Origin: SZUA-36 sp963759155
GTDB lineage: Bacteria; Pseudomonadota; Gammaproteobacteria; Xanthomonadales; SZUA-36
NCBI GenBank assembly: GCA_963759155.1
Contig: CAVWXX010000001.1
Span: forward strand, 248,001-312,000
Direction: 5' to 3'
DNA length: 64,000 bases
Part shown: piece by piece, positions 16,730 through 25,896 of the stretch
Layout of the letters: the number at the start of each line of letters is the position of its first letter
How positions within the stretch are numbered: position 1 is the stretch's first letter
Position numbers and translations under genes: made by a program
The notes under the pieces: model-generated
The model's input: the letters and a program-made list of their open reading frames with translations, nothing else
What the model was told of the DNA's origin: nothing
Databases searched by the model: none

Positions 16730-17200
16730 ATGCGTGCGAATTATAAAGTAGAACTGTCATCAGGAATTTTTTTACTGATGGGTATTGGGGCCCTGCTCTG
16801 GTTGGCCACATCGGCAACCGACTATGGTATGCAATTGGGAAAAGACACCTATACGGTTTCCGCCCGATTCACCAACGTGGCAGACCTGAAAGACCGGGCA
16901 CCGGTCAAGATCGGTGGTGTGAGTGTCGGACTGGTAGAAAAAATCACCCTTGACCCGGTCGAGTTTGATGCCGTAGTTGAAATGAAAATTGACCAGAGGT
17001 ACTCAGACATTCCCAACGATAGCGGCGCCTCAATCCTGACCAGCGGCGTACTCGGCGACCGTTACATTGGCCTGGACCCCGGTGGCTCGATGGAAGCACT
17101 GGTGGACGGAGATGAAATTTTCATCACGCAATCGGCCGTGGTGCTGGAAACACTGATCAGCAAGTATTTATTTAATAGCGATAAAGAGGGCGACGAATGA
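16730..17200 (+). CDS. mlaD: Mla periplasmic lipid-binding MCE protein
   Basis: A 156-residue protein with one N-terminal membrane anchor (SSGIFLLMGIGALLWLA) and a single MCE domain (VSARFTNVADLKDRAPVKI, GVSVGLVEKI, then a GVLGDRYIGLDPGG motif). MlaD forms a hexamer in the periplasm that passes phospholipids between MlaC and MlaE. The size agrees with E. coli MlaD (183 residues) minus a short C-terminal tail. Its stop overlaps the mlaC ATG. Confidence 0.93.
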   Translation: MRANYKVELSSGIFLLMGIGALLWLATSATDYGMQLGKDTYTVSARFTNVADLKDRAPVKIGGVSVGLVEKITLDPVEFDAVVEMKIDQRYSDIPNDSGASILTSGVLGDRYIGLDPGGSMEALVDGDEIFITQSAVVLETLISKYLFNSDKEGDE

Positions 17201-17814
17201 AATTGCGCATATTATGCCTGCTGGCCATCGCCAGTCTTTTCAGTGGTAGTTTGTACGCACAGACAGATGCCGACGACCCGGTATTCCTGGTTGAGAATAT
17301 CACCGGCAAGATTTTTTCAGATGTGACAAGCAACCTCGAAGAGTACACCGAAAACCCCGAGGCCCTGAAGGATCTTGTCCGCAGGGACCTGGTACCCCTG
17401 TTGGACATAAATTACTCGGCACGCCTGATACTGGGCCGGGCCGGAAGAGGGCTTGAGAAAGAGAAAATCGAAGAGTTTGCCACCAGCATGAGCAACCTGT
17501 TGATCGACCGTTACGCAAAGGCGTTGTTACAGTTCAGCAGCAAGATCAAACTCCAGGTGCTGCCGCAACGAGGTGATTTGAATGAAAAACTCACCCGTGT
17601 AAAAACCCGTGTCACCTTACCTGACGGTGGTGAAGCACCGGTAGACTACGCCTTCCGCAAAACTCCGGACGGCTGGAAAGCTTTTGACGTGGTGGTGGAA
17701 GGTATTTCCTACGTCACCACCTACCGCAACCAGATCATGCCCGAAGTTCAGGCCAACGGTATTGATAGTGTTATCGAACGACTGAACACAGGTCAGTTAC
17801 AACTGTCCGAATAA
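17197..17814 (+). CDS. mlaC: Mla periplasmic phospholipid shuttle
   Basis: A 205-residue periplasmic protein with a signal peptide cleaved after LYA (MKLRILCLLAIASLFSGS). The MlaC/Ttg2D pattern is seen in PLLDINYSARLILGR and VEGISYVTTYRNQI near the C-terminus. It ferries a phospholipid between the MlaA-porin complex and MlaFED. It starts at an ATGA overlap with mlaD and its stop overlaps the mlaA ATG by one base, which suggests coupled translation. Confidence 0.93.
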   Translation: MKLRILCLLAIASLFSGSLYAQTDADDPVFLVENITGKIFSDVTSNLEEYTENPEALKDLVRRDLVPLLDINYSARLILGRAGRGLEKEKIEEFATSMSNLLIDRYAKALLQFSSKIKLQVLPQRGDLNEKLTRVKTRVTLPDGGEAPVDYAFRKTPDGWKAFDVVVEGISYVTTYRNQIMPEVQANGIDSVIERLNTGQLQLSE

Positions 17815-18587
17815 TGTACCCAAATTTGCACAAATTACGCACCATAGGCTGTCTTGTCGTTATCGCCCTCTTGTTGGCTGGTTGCGCCGGTACACAAAGC
17901 CGCAACACGGACCCTGTAAACGATCCCTGGGAAGGCTATAACCGCAAGGTTTTCGCCTTTAACGAGGGTATGGATAAATTGGTCAGACCCATTGCGGTGG
18001 GTTACGACAAGATCACACCCGACCCGGTACAACGCGGGGTCGGAAATTTCTTCAGGAACCTGGATGCACCCGTCACCTATGTAAACCAGGTATTACAGGG
18101 GAAGTTCAAACATAGCATTTCCACTCTTGGTCGTTTTCTCGTCAATTCGACTTTTGGCCTGTTAGGTTTTTTTGATATAGCCACCCAGATGGGTATACCT
18201 TTCTACAACGAAGACCTTGGTCAGACGATGGCAAAATGGGGCTATGATGACAGCCGCTACCTGATGCTTCCCATATTCGGTCCGTCTACCTTCCGCGATG
18301 GCACAGGCCGGGTGGCAGACAGCTTCTATTCCCCAATTGGCCGTGTCTTCCATGGCAGCAATCGCTGGGGGCTTTGGATAATGCGCGGTATTGATACAAG
18401 GGCAATGTACCTCGAGCAGGATGCAGAGCTCAACTCGGCCTATGACCCTTACGTGCTGTTGCGCGATGTCTGGATCCAAAACCGTCAGTTTCAGATCTAC
18501 GACGGCGACCCGCCGATGCTGGATTATGATCTTTATCTTGAAGATGATTTCGAAGAAGAGGACCCAGGCAAAGCGGGCGGACAATGA
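17814..18587 (+). CDS. mlaA: Outer-membrane lipoprotein MlaA (VacJ)
   Basis: A 257-residue outer-membrane lipoprotein that extracts misplaced phospholipids from the outer leaflet. The lipobox LAGC puts the lipidated cysteine at residue 24. VacJ motifs follow: DPWEGYNRKVFAFNEGMD, then NFFRNLDAPVTYVNQVLQGK and FLVNSTFGLLGFFD. The tail is rich in acidic residues. In E. coli mlaA lies apart from mlaFEDCB; here it takes the place of mlaB at the end of the operon. Confidence 0.95.
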   Translation: MYPNLHKLRTIGCLVVIALLLAGCAGTQSRNTDPVNDPWEGYNRKVFAFNEGMDKLVRPIAVGYDKITPDPVQRGVGNFFRNLDAPVTYVNQVLQGKFKHSISTLGRFLVNSTFGLLGFFDIATQMGIPFYNEDLGQTMAKWGYDDSRYLMLPIFGPSTFRDGTGRVADSFYSPIGRVFHGSNRWGLWIMRGIDTRAMYLEQDAELNSAYDPYVLLRDVWIQNRQFQIYDGDPPMLDYDLYLEDDFEEEDPGKAGGQ

Positions 18588-18688
18588 ACCTTTTACCATG
18601 TTCCCAGCGCTGCACTGCAACCCGGAATAGCCTCACACAGTAAAGTCCCTGTTGGCGCATTGGGCCTCACTGGGATAAGCTTCCTGTT

Positions 18689-20527
18689 TTGATGCCATCA
18701 AGAAGAATGGTTGTTCGCCGGGGCAGAACACTGAAAAAAATTCAAATAACATTACTGCTTTTCATTCTGGTGCTTACCGGTTGCGGACAAGCTCCGGACT
18801 CCGACGAAGCTGTGTCTACAAAAGTATACAGACACGCCATGGACGGAATTCCGGGCTCGCTGGACCCGGCACAGGCCGCTTCCATCTATGCCAACTTTAT
18901 CGTGCTCAACCTCTACGATACCCTTTACCGCTACAAATACCTCGCCCGACCATATCAACTCCAACCTAACCTCGCCGCCGCGATGCCCGAGGTCTCAGAA
19001 GATGGTTTAAGGATAGTCATCAGGATCAAGAAAGGTGTGTTTTTCATTGATGATCCGGCTTTTGAAGCAGCGGTTGGCCGGGAGGTAAAGGCTCACGATT
19101 TTGTTTATTCCATCAAACGTCATTTTGACCCCGATACCCGTGCCCAGGGTGCTTGGTTGTGGCAGGACCGGATTGTTGGCCTGGATGCCTGGAAATCAGA
19201 GGGTTCGGACTATGAAGCTGAAGTAGCGGGCCTCAAGGCGCTCGATGACTATACGATTCAGGTCACACTGACAAAGCCATTCCCACAGTTCATTCATACG
19301 CTGACACAGGGTTATGCCGCGATCGTCCCCAGGGAGGCCGTCGAGACCTATGGGCAGCGCTTGTCCAGTCACGCGGTGGGTTCCGGGCCATTCAAACTGG
19401 TCTCGCGCGACGGTGTCCGTGCGGTACTTGAGAAAAACCCGGGTTTTCGTCGTGAACCGTTTGACCTGGCGGTTGAAGGGTTCGATCCCAGCCTGGAAAC
19501 CAGCCCCGGCATTCAGAGCTTACAAGGCAAAATACCCCCGTTTGTTGACCGGCTGGAGTTTGAATTCGTGCCTGAAGGCGCGGCGCGCTGGAACGCTTTT
19601 TCGGCGGGTGAACTGCATTTTATTAAAGTTCCCGTCAGTCAGTTCGACAGTATTCTGAATAAGGATACCCCGTTAAGTCTTAACCCCAAATATGCTGATC
19701 TGTATGCCTTCGAGGCATCACCAGAGTCCGGCTTCATTTACACAAACTTCAATATGGCTGACGAGCGCATCGGCTACCACCCCGACCCTGAACAAAACCA
19801 CCGCAATCGCGCACTTCGCTGTGCCATGGTCAAGGCTTTCGACTGGAAGAAGAACAACGAGATATTCTTTTACAATATCGGCCGTGTATTTCCCGGCATC
19901 ATCACGCCCTCGGTTCCTGAGTACGACTCTCAGGGGGACACGGGTTACATCCAACACGACCTTGAAGGCGCAAAGGAGTTATTACAAACCAACGGCTGGA
20001 ACAAAGATACCCTGCCCACACTTGAGTACGGCTTTCCCAATGGCGTTACAGAAAGGCAGGTTTTCGAACAATTCCGAAACTTTATGATGACAGCCGGATA
20101 CCCTGCAGAGAAAATCCGTCCACTTATCTACGCCAGTTACGGCGACTACCAACGGGCCTATTCTCAAGGTAAGGTCACGCTGATTAATAGCAGCTGGACA
20201 ATGGATTACCCCGATGCCGAAAACCTGATGCAATTGTATTACGGTCCAAATGCGGCACCGGGTTCAAATTCTGCCAGCTATAATAACCCGGAATATGACC
20301 GCTTGTATGAACTTGGTGCGACCATGAATGCGTCACCTGAACGGACGGCAATTTACCGTGAAATGAATCAAATGCTGATGGATGATTGCGTAGGAATAAC
20401 CGGTATTTCAAGAACCCTGCTATTTTTGTGGAATAAAAAATTCATCATGAAACCGGATCGCTCATTTGTTGGCGGCTACTTTATGCGTTTCGTCGACCAA
20501 GCGGAGCCAACCAGCCCGGCACCATGA
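18689..20527 (+). CDS. Peptide-type ABC transporter substrate-binding lipoprotein
   Basis: A 612-residue binding protein of the SBP_bac_5 (OppA/DppA) class. It begins with a positively charged stretch, a hydrophobic helix and lipobox LTGC (Cys32), so it is likely a lipoprotein on the inner membrane. Family landmarks are GSLDPAQAASIYANFIVLNLYDTLYRY cut short here as LDPAQAAS and YDTLYRY, then VKAHDFVYSIKR and a GSGPFKL motif. It is larger than classic OppA (about 540), with extra segments around residues 230-290. The substrate may be an oligopeptide but is unproven. Its stop overlaps the next gene by 4 bases. Confidence 0.85.
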   Translation: MMPSRRMVVRRGRTLKKIQITLLLFILVLTGCGQAPDSDEAVSTKVYRHAMDGIPGSLDPAQAASIYANFIVLNLYDTLYRYKYLARPYQLQPNLAAAMPEVSEDGLRIVIRIKKGVFFIDDPAFEAAVGREVKAHDFVYSIKRHFDPDTRAQGAWLWQDRIVGLDAWKSEGSDYEAEVAGLKALDDYTIQVTLTKPFPQFIHTLTQGYAAIVPREAVETYGQRLSSHAVGSGPFKLVSRDGVRAVLEKNPGFRREPFDLAVEGFDPSLETSPGIQSLQGKIPPFVDRLEFEFVPEGAARWNAFSAGELHFIKVPVSQFDSILNKDTPLSLNPKYADLYAFEASPESGFIYTNFNMADERIGYHPDPEQNHRNRALRCAMVKAFDWKKNNEIFFYNIGRVFPGIITPSVPEYDSQGDTGYIQHDLEGAKELLQTNGWNKDTLPTLEYGFPNGVTERQVFEQFRNFMMTAGYPAEKIRPLIYASYGDYQRAYSQGKVTLINSSWTMDYPDAENLMQLYYGPNAAPGSNSASYNNPEYDRLYELGATMNASPERTAIYREMNQMLMDDCVGITGISRTLLFLWNKKFIMKPDRSFVGGYFMRFVDQAEPTSPAP

Positions 20528-21474
20528 ATGTCCCGTACCTTACACGCAGGTTGCTGTATGGTCTTCCGTTGATATTGGGCGTCACTTTTATCAGCTTTTT
20601 GTTGATGGTCTATTTTGGTCCTGACAAGACCTATGAGCTTATCGGCAAGAACCCCTCCGCCGAACAGATCAGAGAGGTCCGGCACGCGTTGGGTTACGAC
20701 AGGCCATTCCTGCTTCGCTATGCCGACTACGTCAAAGAACTGGTTACGATGGATCTTGGCCTGTCTGAATCCACCGGCGAACCCGTCTCTTTGATACTCA
20801 AACGCACATTACCCATATCGATGGCACTGGTTATACCCGGGTTTATTCTCGGCAACCTGCTCGGCCTGGCGCTTGGCTTGCTGGCCGCCTGGCATCGCGG
20901 AAAATGGCTGGACAAATTCATCATGGGCAGCTCTGTCGTCGGTATGAGCGTCAGTTTTCTTGTGATTATCATTGGTTTGCAGATACTTTTGTGCACACCC
21001 TACGGCCTCAATCTGTTTCCCGTCCGTGGTTGGCAGGTTCATGACGCCGGTTCCTACTTTTATCATGTCACTGTTCCTACGTTGGCCCTGATCCTGGTGA
21101 CCCTGGGTTACAACACCCGTTTTTACCGGGCCGTCATGGCGGATGAAATTGAGCGCGACCATATCCGTACACTCAAGGCATACGGTGCCAGCCCGGCAGA
21201 GCTACTGTTTAAACATGTATTGAAGAACAGCCTGATTCCGGTGCTGACACGCATCATGTTTTCGATACCCTTTGTTTTGATATCAGGCAGCCTGCTGCTG
21301 GAAAGCTACTTCGGCATCCCCGGTGTCGGCCTTGTGACTTTCAACGCCATTACCAGTGGTGACCAACCGATACTAAAAGCGGTTATTGGGCTTACCGGTG
21401 TGCTTTTTGTTGTGGCGCTGACCATCAATGACATGCTTTACGGCATGGTTGACCCGCGAATCACAAAACCATGA
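20524..21474 (+). CDS. Peptide-type ABC transporter permease, OppB/DppB class
   Basis: A 316-residue inner-membrane permease with six hydrophobic helices. The N-terminus LTRRLLYGLPLILGVTFISF is typical of OppB/DppB. The ATPase-contact loop reads ERDHIRTLKAYGASPAELL, the EAA motif. It overlaps both neighbours by 4 bases (ATGA), so it is translated together with them. It forms the channel with the following gene. Confidence 0.92.
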   Translation: MNVPYLTRRLLYGLPLILGVTFISFLLMVYFGPDKTYELIGKNPSAEQIREVRHALGYDRPFLLRYADYVKELVTMDLGLSESTGEPVSLILKRTLPISMALVIPGFILGNLLGLALGLLAAWHRGKWLDKFIMGSSVVGMSVSFLVIIIGLQILLCTPYGLNLFPVRGWQVHDAGSYFYHVTVPTLALILVTLGYNTRFYRAVMADEIERDHIRTLKAYGASPAELLFKHVLKNSLIPVLTRIMFSIPFVLISGSLLLESYFGIPGVGLVTFNAITSGDQPILKAVIGLTGVLFVVALTINDMLYGMVDPRITKP

Positions 21475-22310
21475 AACAAGATACCTGGCAGCGATTGAAA
21501 TCCGACCGCTATGGGATGAGCGGACTCCTGGTGGTGGCGGTATTCGCATTGGTCGCCTTGTGTGTCTGGAGCGGGCTGCTGGGTCAGGGCTGGTCGGAGG
21601 TAAGCGGTGATCGCTTCGAAAGCGCCAGCACCCAACACTGGTTTGGTACGAACCTGCTTGGCCAGGATATCTTGCAACGTACGCTGTTCGGCACCGCCAC
21701 GGCTTTTGAGGTGGGTCTGATGGTAACGCTCTGTTCCACCCTGCTGGGTAGCATCCTTGGCGGCCTGGCGGGTTGGTACAGCAATAGCTGGCTGGATGAG
21801 ATCATTTTGTGGCTCAAAGGCGTGCTCGACTCAATCCCGCTATACCTGTTTGCCGCAGCCGTTGCATTTGCGCTGCAGGGAAGCCCATGGGCAATGCATA
21901 TCGCCATGATCGTTACATTCTGGACAACCACTGCACGTATCATCCGGGGAGAGGTGATACGAATAAAGCAAAGGGAGTTCATAGAGGCCGCACGCGCCAT
22001 CGGGCTACCCGGTCTTACAATCGTATTTCGCCACGTTCTACCCAATACGTTTCATATCCTGTTGGTACAGGCAACCATCGTTTTTGTGGCCGCCATCAAT
22101 ACCGAGGTCATCTTGAGCTTCCTGGGTCTTGGTATACAGGACGGGGTTAGTTGGGGTCTGATGCTGGCAGAAAGTTCCCAGGAAGTATTGGCAGGCCACT
22201 TTGGTAACTTTGTCGCCGCCGGCAGTTCGCTTTTCCTGCTGCTGATGGGTTTCAACCTGCTTGCCGATGCCTTGCAGGACGCACTGGATACCCGCGGGGA
22301 ATTCATTTGA
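21471..22310 (+). CDS. Peptide-type ABC transporter permease, OppC/DppC class
   Basis: A 279-residue permease with an N-terminal anchor and five further hydrophobic helices. HWFGTNLLGQDILQRTLFGT matches the typical OppC segment G-T-D-x-x-G-R-D, here with N and Q in place of D and R. The EAA loop is EFIEAARAIGLPGLTIVFRH. It overlaps oppB by an ATGA and the next gene by a TTGA. It is the second half of the channel. Confidence 0.92.
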   Translation: MKQDTWQRLKSDRYGMSGLLVVAVFALVALCVWSGLLGQGWSEVSGDRFESASTQHWFGTNLLGQDILQRTLFGTATAFEVGLMVTLCSTLLGSILGGLAGWYSNSWLDEIILWLKGVLDSIPLYLFAAAVAFALQGSPWAMHIAMIVTFWTTTARIIRGEVIRIKQREFIEAARAIGLPGLTIVFRHVLPNTFHILLVQATIVFVAAINTEVILSFLGLGIQDGVSWGLMLAESSQEVLAGHFGNFVAAGSSLFLLLMGFNLLADALQDALDTRGEFI

Positions 22311-23275
22311 GCACGCCGGCACTCAAGGTCAGTGAGCTCAGTGTCTGGTTTGACAGCGGTTCGGGGAAGGTAACCGTGGTGGACCAGATCAGTTTCAGCA
22401 TAAACGCCGGAGATGCTACTGGCCTGGTTGGCGAGTCAGGCTGCGGTAAAACAATGACGGCAATGGCCATACTCGGCTTGCTTCCGTCGTCCGGCATCAA
22501 TGTCCGGGCTAACGGTATCGAGGTCAATGGCAGAGACATACACAAGCTGACCGGCAAACAGAGACGCGCCATCCTTGGTCGGGATATCGCGATGATCTTT
22601 CAACAGCCCGCCACTGCGCTTGATCCCGTGTTTACGATGGGGCAGCAGATCAGTGCGGTATACCGGCGTCATGCAGGTGGCAGCAAACAACACATCCGGC
22701 AAACCATGCTGGATGTACTTGAAAGTGTCGGGTTTAGCGAGCCTGAAGACATCGCTGCCACCTACCCGCATCAATTATCCGGTGGTATGCGTCAATTGGC
22801 CATGATCGCCATGGCCACGGTGTGTAAACCCGCCCTTATCATTGCCGATGAACCCACCACGGCACTCGATAACAGCAGCCGCGCATTAATCCTCAGGCAA
22901 CTGGAGCGTCTGCAGACACTGCATAATGCTGCCATACTTTTTATCAGCCATGATTTGACCGTGGTCAGACAACTGTGCCGGAATGTCATGGTGATGTACT
23001 GCGGCAGATTGATGGAAACAAGTGATTGCCAAAGCCTTTTTGACCATCCCCGACACCCCTATAGCGCCGGCTTGCTGTCATGTATACCGCAAATCAGCAG
23101 GAAGCGTCCGGACCCGGTCAGTTCGATACCCGGGCAGATACCCGCAGCAGCGGATTTACCCCAGGGTTGCCACTTCGCACCCAGGTGCACGAGGGCAGAA
23201 GCCCAGTGCCGGCTCACGGTTCCGGAACTGGATGATATCAATGGCCGTGGTGCAGCCTGTTTCAGACCACTGTGA
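22307..23275 (+). CDS. Peptide-type ABC transporter ATPase, OppD/DppD class
   Basis: A 322-residue ATPase. Walker A is GESGCGKT, the signature LSGGMRQL and Walker B LIIADEPTTALD. The C-terminal oligopeptide-transporter extension carries several cysteines (GCHFAPRC, AQC, AACF), as in OppD/DppD. The start is a TTG overlapping the stop of the previous permease, which has no better alternative nearby. It pairs with the next ATPase. Confidence 0.93.
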   Translation: MSTPALKVSELSVWFDSGSGKVTVVDQISFSINAGDATGLVGESGCGKTMTAMAILGLLPSSGINVRANGIEVNGRDIHKLTGKQRRAILGRDIAMIFQQPATALDPVFTMGQQISAVYRRHAGGSKQHIRQTMLDVLESVGFSEPEDIAATYPHQLSGGMRQLAMIAMATVCKPALIIADEPTTALDNSSRALILRQLERLQTLHNAAILFISHDLTVVRQLCRNVMVMYCGRLMETSDCQSLFDHPRHPYSAGLLSCIPQISRKRPDPVSSIPGQIPAAADLPQGCHFAPRCTRAEAQCRLTVPELDDINGRGAACFRPL

Positions 23276-24276
23276 TGATGCCCGAGCAGAAAGCCAGAAC
23301 GCCTTTACTTGAAATCCGGGACCTGAGCCTGAGTTTTCACCAGCAAACACAACTGGCCATTGACCGTGTCAGTTTAAATATCACCGCGGGCAGCACACTG
23401 GGCCTGGTCGGCGCATCAGGCGCCGGAAAAAGCAGTATTGCGCGTGCAGTATTGCGACTGAATAAACCGCATTCCGGTGACATACTTTTCAAAGGTGCAA
23501 GTCTTGACCGAATGGACCCGGAAGCTCTCAAAGCTACCCGCCAGCGTATCCAGCTGATCTTTCAGGAGCCATCAGGGTCGTTGAGTCCCAGGCGCACAGT
23601 GGAACAGACTCTGCTGGAACCCTTACAGCACTTCGCTCTTGGTGATGCGGTTTACCGCAACAGAAAAATCCGGGAAACCCTGCACATCGTCGGGTTGGAT
23701 CAAAGCGCACTGCAACGCTACCCGCATCAATTTTCCAGCGGACAGCAACAGCGCATTGCTATTGCCAGGGCACTGGTTACAGGCCCGGAGCTGTTGATTG
23801 CAGATGAAGCGGTTTCGGCACTGGATGTTTCCATACAGGCACAGATCCTGCAATTGATTCAGACCTTACAAAATGATCTTGGTATTACTTTCCTGTTTAT
23901 TTCACACGACCTGGCGGTGATCCGGCAAATAGCGGATGATGTTGCAGTCATGTACCAGGGACAACTACTAGAGCAGGCACCGGCAGATCAGTTCTTCAGT
24001 GAACCCGCCCACCCTTACAGCAAGGCGCTTTTGTCTTTTGCACGCGGTGAAACCCCGGTGAATTTTTTGGACGACAAATGGCATCTGGAACGCAGTCGCA
24101 ATTCGACCTGCACCAGATCAAGTTGCGTTTTTAAGGGTTTCTGTGCTGAAAAAATGCCGGTTTGCGAACAATTCGAACCATTAATTTACGATATGCGAAC
24201 CAAAAACCAGCACTTTTCAGGATCGCATTGCGTAAAATGTCACCTTTACAATGAAGTGAAAACCGATGACCAGTAA
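23272..24276 (+). CDS. Peptide-type ABC transporter ATPase, OppF/DppF class
   Basis: A 334-residue ATPase with Walker A GASGAGKSS and Walker B LLIADEAVSALD. Two features are less common: the signature is FSSGQQQR in place of LSGGQ, and Walker B reads DEA instead of DEP. The cysteine-rich C-terminal end (CTRSSCVFKGFC, then CVKCHLY) fits the OppF family. GTG at 23272 and ATGs at 23275 and 23278 are all possible starts; the ATG at 23275 overlaps the previous stop as TGATG and is most likely. It overlaps the lipoprotein gene downstream. Confidence 0.92.
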   Translation: MMMPEQKARTPLLEIRDLSLSFHQQTQLAIDRVSLNITAGSTLGLVGASGAGKSSIARAVLRLNKPHSGDILFKGASLDRMDPEALKATRQRIQLIFQEPSGSLSPRRTVEQTLLEPLQHFALGDAVYRNRKIRETLHIVGLDQSALQRYPHQFSSGQQQRIAIARALVTGPELLIADEAVSALDVSIQAQILQLIQTLQNDLGITFLFISHDLAVIRQIADDVAVMYQGQLLEQAPADQFFSEPAHPYSKALLSFARGETPVNFLDDKWHLERSRNSTCTRSSCVFKGFCAEKMPVCEQFEPLIYDMRTKNQHFSGSHCVKCHLYNEVKTDDQ

Positions 24277-24751
24277 TCAATCAGTGTATAAAACCTATCT
24301 TTTCGCAGGTCTGTTGCTAGTGGCTTTATTGAGTGCCGCCTGTGGGACACAGGTCGTACGCGGCGCATCTCCCATAGTACGTATGACCGAGTTAAGTCAT
24401 CAGGACAACAAGCTCAGTCTGCAGGTGAGCATGCGCAACCTCAATGGTGTCAATCTCGACATCCAGACCATTGACTTCCGGCTGACAGTCAACGATAACG
24501 AAGACGAGTTGTTTGTTTACAATGGCCCGGCCGATACCAATATTGTCGCGAATGGTACCGAGTCCTGGACGGTTGAAGTCGAGGAAAACGAGGTTAGCCG
24601 TGAACTTTTGAACTCATTGGAAAACGGAGACATCAATAGCCTGCCTTATGCCTTGAAAGGCTCGATCACCAGCGAAAATGAAGGGAAGTTGCGCTTTGAA
24701 TACGAAGGACACATCTACCCCCTGCCTGGTAAACCGGGTCATTTTCGCTAA
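24266..24751 (+). CDS. LEA type 2 (WHy-domain) lipoprotein
   Basis: A 161-residue lipoprotein with signal peptide and lipobox SAAC (Cys26). The mature part has the beta-rich LEA_2/WHy pattern: a run of hydrophobic strands around LQVSMRNLNGVNLDIQTID and a conserved N-x-N-dependent turn. Such proteins in bacteria are linked to desiccation or envelope stress, but function here is unknown. It overlaps the end of the ABC operon by 11 bases, so it is probably cotranscribed with it. Confidence 0.7.
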   Translation: MTSNQSVYKTYLFAGLLLVALLSAACGTQVVRGASPIVRMTELSHQDNKLSLQVSMRNLNGVNLDIQTIDFRLTVNDNEDELFVYNGPADTNIVANGTESWTVEVEENEVSRELLNSLENGDINSLPYALKGSITSENEGKLRFEYEGHIYPLPGKPGHFR

Positions 24752-24816
24752 CACAGGTGTTTGACCATGAGCAGTTCGACCGCTAGTCTGTAGAAAACAT
24801 CAATCAGGGGCGGGAC

Positions 24817-25380
24817 ATGTCTTTACATATCAACTTCAGGCTCAGTGACTCAGATCTGGAGTTCTTCGCCGGTGTCGTGCAACAGACACGTGAAAAAGCC
24901 AAAGACATTTCGCAACAGCAAATCCTTGCCAACGCAGAGAACTTACTGGAAAAGGTCAGCCAATCAGATACAGCCGATTTTATCCGCGACCACATGAGCC
25001 AGATTGAAACCCTGATCGGTATGATTGTAGATGAGGGTTGGGGCCTGATTGAAGAAGACCGTGAACGTGTTCTGACTGCACTTTCCTATTTTTCAGAGCC
25101 GCATGACCTTATACCCGATGAGACCCCCGCTCTCGGCTATCTGGACGATGCGATTATTATCGACATTGTCTGCAAAGCACTTGAACACGAAATCCAGGCC
25201 TACAGCGAGTTCCTGATATACCGTGCAAGGGAAGTTAACCGCCGTGGAGACGACGCGGCCGGCTTGCAACGGGGAGACTGGCTGGAAGAACGCCGCCAGC
25301 AGTTACATGCCCGTATGCGCCGCAGACGTGACGGAGTGGCCAATTCCAATAAAACCAAGTCACCCTTCTCCCTGTTTTAA
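24817..25380 (+). CDS. YkvA-like DUF1232 protein
   Basis: A 187-residue protein. The middle (about 85-125) holds the DUF1232/YkvA core: ALSYFSEPHDLIPDETPALG followed by LDDAIIID, where the D-L-I-P-D motif is diagnostic. The N-terminal half is helical and charged; the C-terminus is basic. Unlike typical YkvA proteins it lacks a clear membrane helix in the core. Function unknown. It starts 65 bases after the LEA lipoprotein on the same strand. Confidence 0.7.
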   Translation: MSLHINFRLSDSDLEFFAGVVQQTREKAKDISQQQILANAENLLEKVSQSDTADFIRDHMSQIETLIGMIVDEGWGLIEEDRERVLTALSYFSEPHDLIPDETPALGYLDDAIIIDIVCKALEHEIQAYSEFLIYRAREVNRRGDDAAGLQRGDWLEERRQQLHARMRRRRDGVANSNKTKSPFSLF

Positions 25381-25400
25381 GCAGGTCTGACGCAGGCTCC

Positions 25401-25877
25401 TTATAACTGCATGGCTATGTGTGGAATCCCGTCTTCGAGAAACTCTTCACCACAAACCTGGAAGCCCAGGGACTGGTAAAACCCCTGAAGATAGGTTTGG
25501 GCGTCCAGGTGAATACCACTTGATGGATAATCCAGCCGTATTTTATCAATGGCATTTTGTACCATTAACCTGGCAAGACCCTGCTCCCTCCAGTTGGGTG
25601 ACACCGCAACACGCCCAATCCTGACACGCGTCTGCGTTACAGTGGGCGGTAAAATTCGTAAACAGGCAATGACCGTTTCCTGCTGTGTCACCAACAGGTG
25701 CTGTGCGACCTTGTCCCGACCGTCCAACTCCTGGTAAATACAGCTTTGCTCAACCACAAATATCGCTTCTCTTAAAGCAAGCATGTCATACAGCTGAGCC
25801 GGCTTCAGCTCATCCAGGCTGTACCAGCACCAATTCAGACCCGGTTTCCCCGGCAGTTCCTGTTTTACGCTTCTCAT
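25401..25877 (-). CDS. elaA: GNAT N-acetyltransferase, ElaA family
   Basis: A 158-residue GNAT-fold protein. The ElaA signature is visible: LREAIFVVEQSCIYQELDGRD at the N-terminus, of which the VVEQ and Y-x-E-x-D-G-x-D residues are conserved. The acetyl-CoA loop is RVAVSPNWREQGLARLM. The C-terminus YQSLGFQVCGEEFLEDGIPH is also typical. The acceptor is unknown. It is convergent with the YkvA-like gene and divergent from the unknown gene at 25897 with only 19 bases between. Confidence 0.9.
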   Translation of the reverse strand: MRSVKQELPGKPGLNWCWYSLDELKPAQLYDMLALREAIFVVEQSCIYQELDGRDKVAQHLLVTQQETVIACLRILPPTVTQTRVRIGRVAVSPNWREQGLARLMVQNAIDKIRLDYPSSGIHLDAQTYLQGFYQSLGFQVCGEEFLEDGIPHIAMQL

Positions 25878-25896
25878 ATTCGGATTATCACTTACA

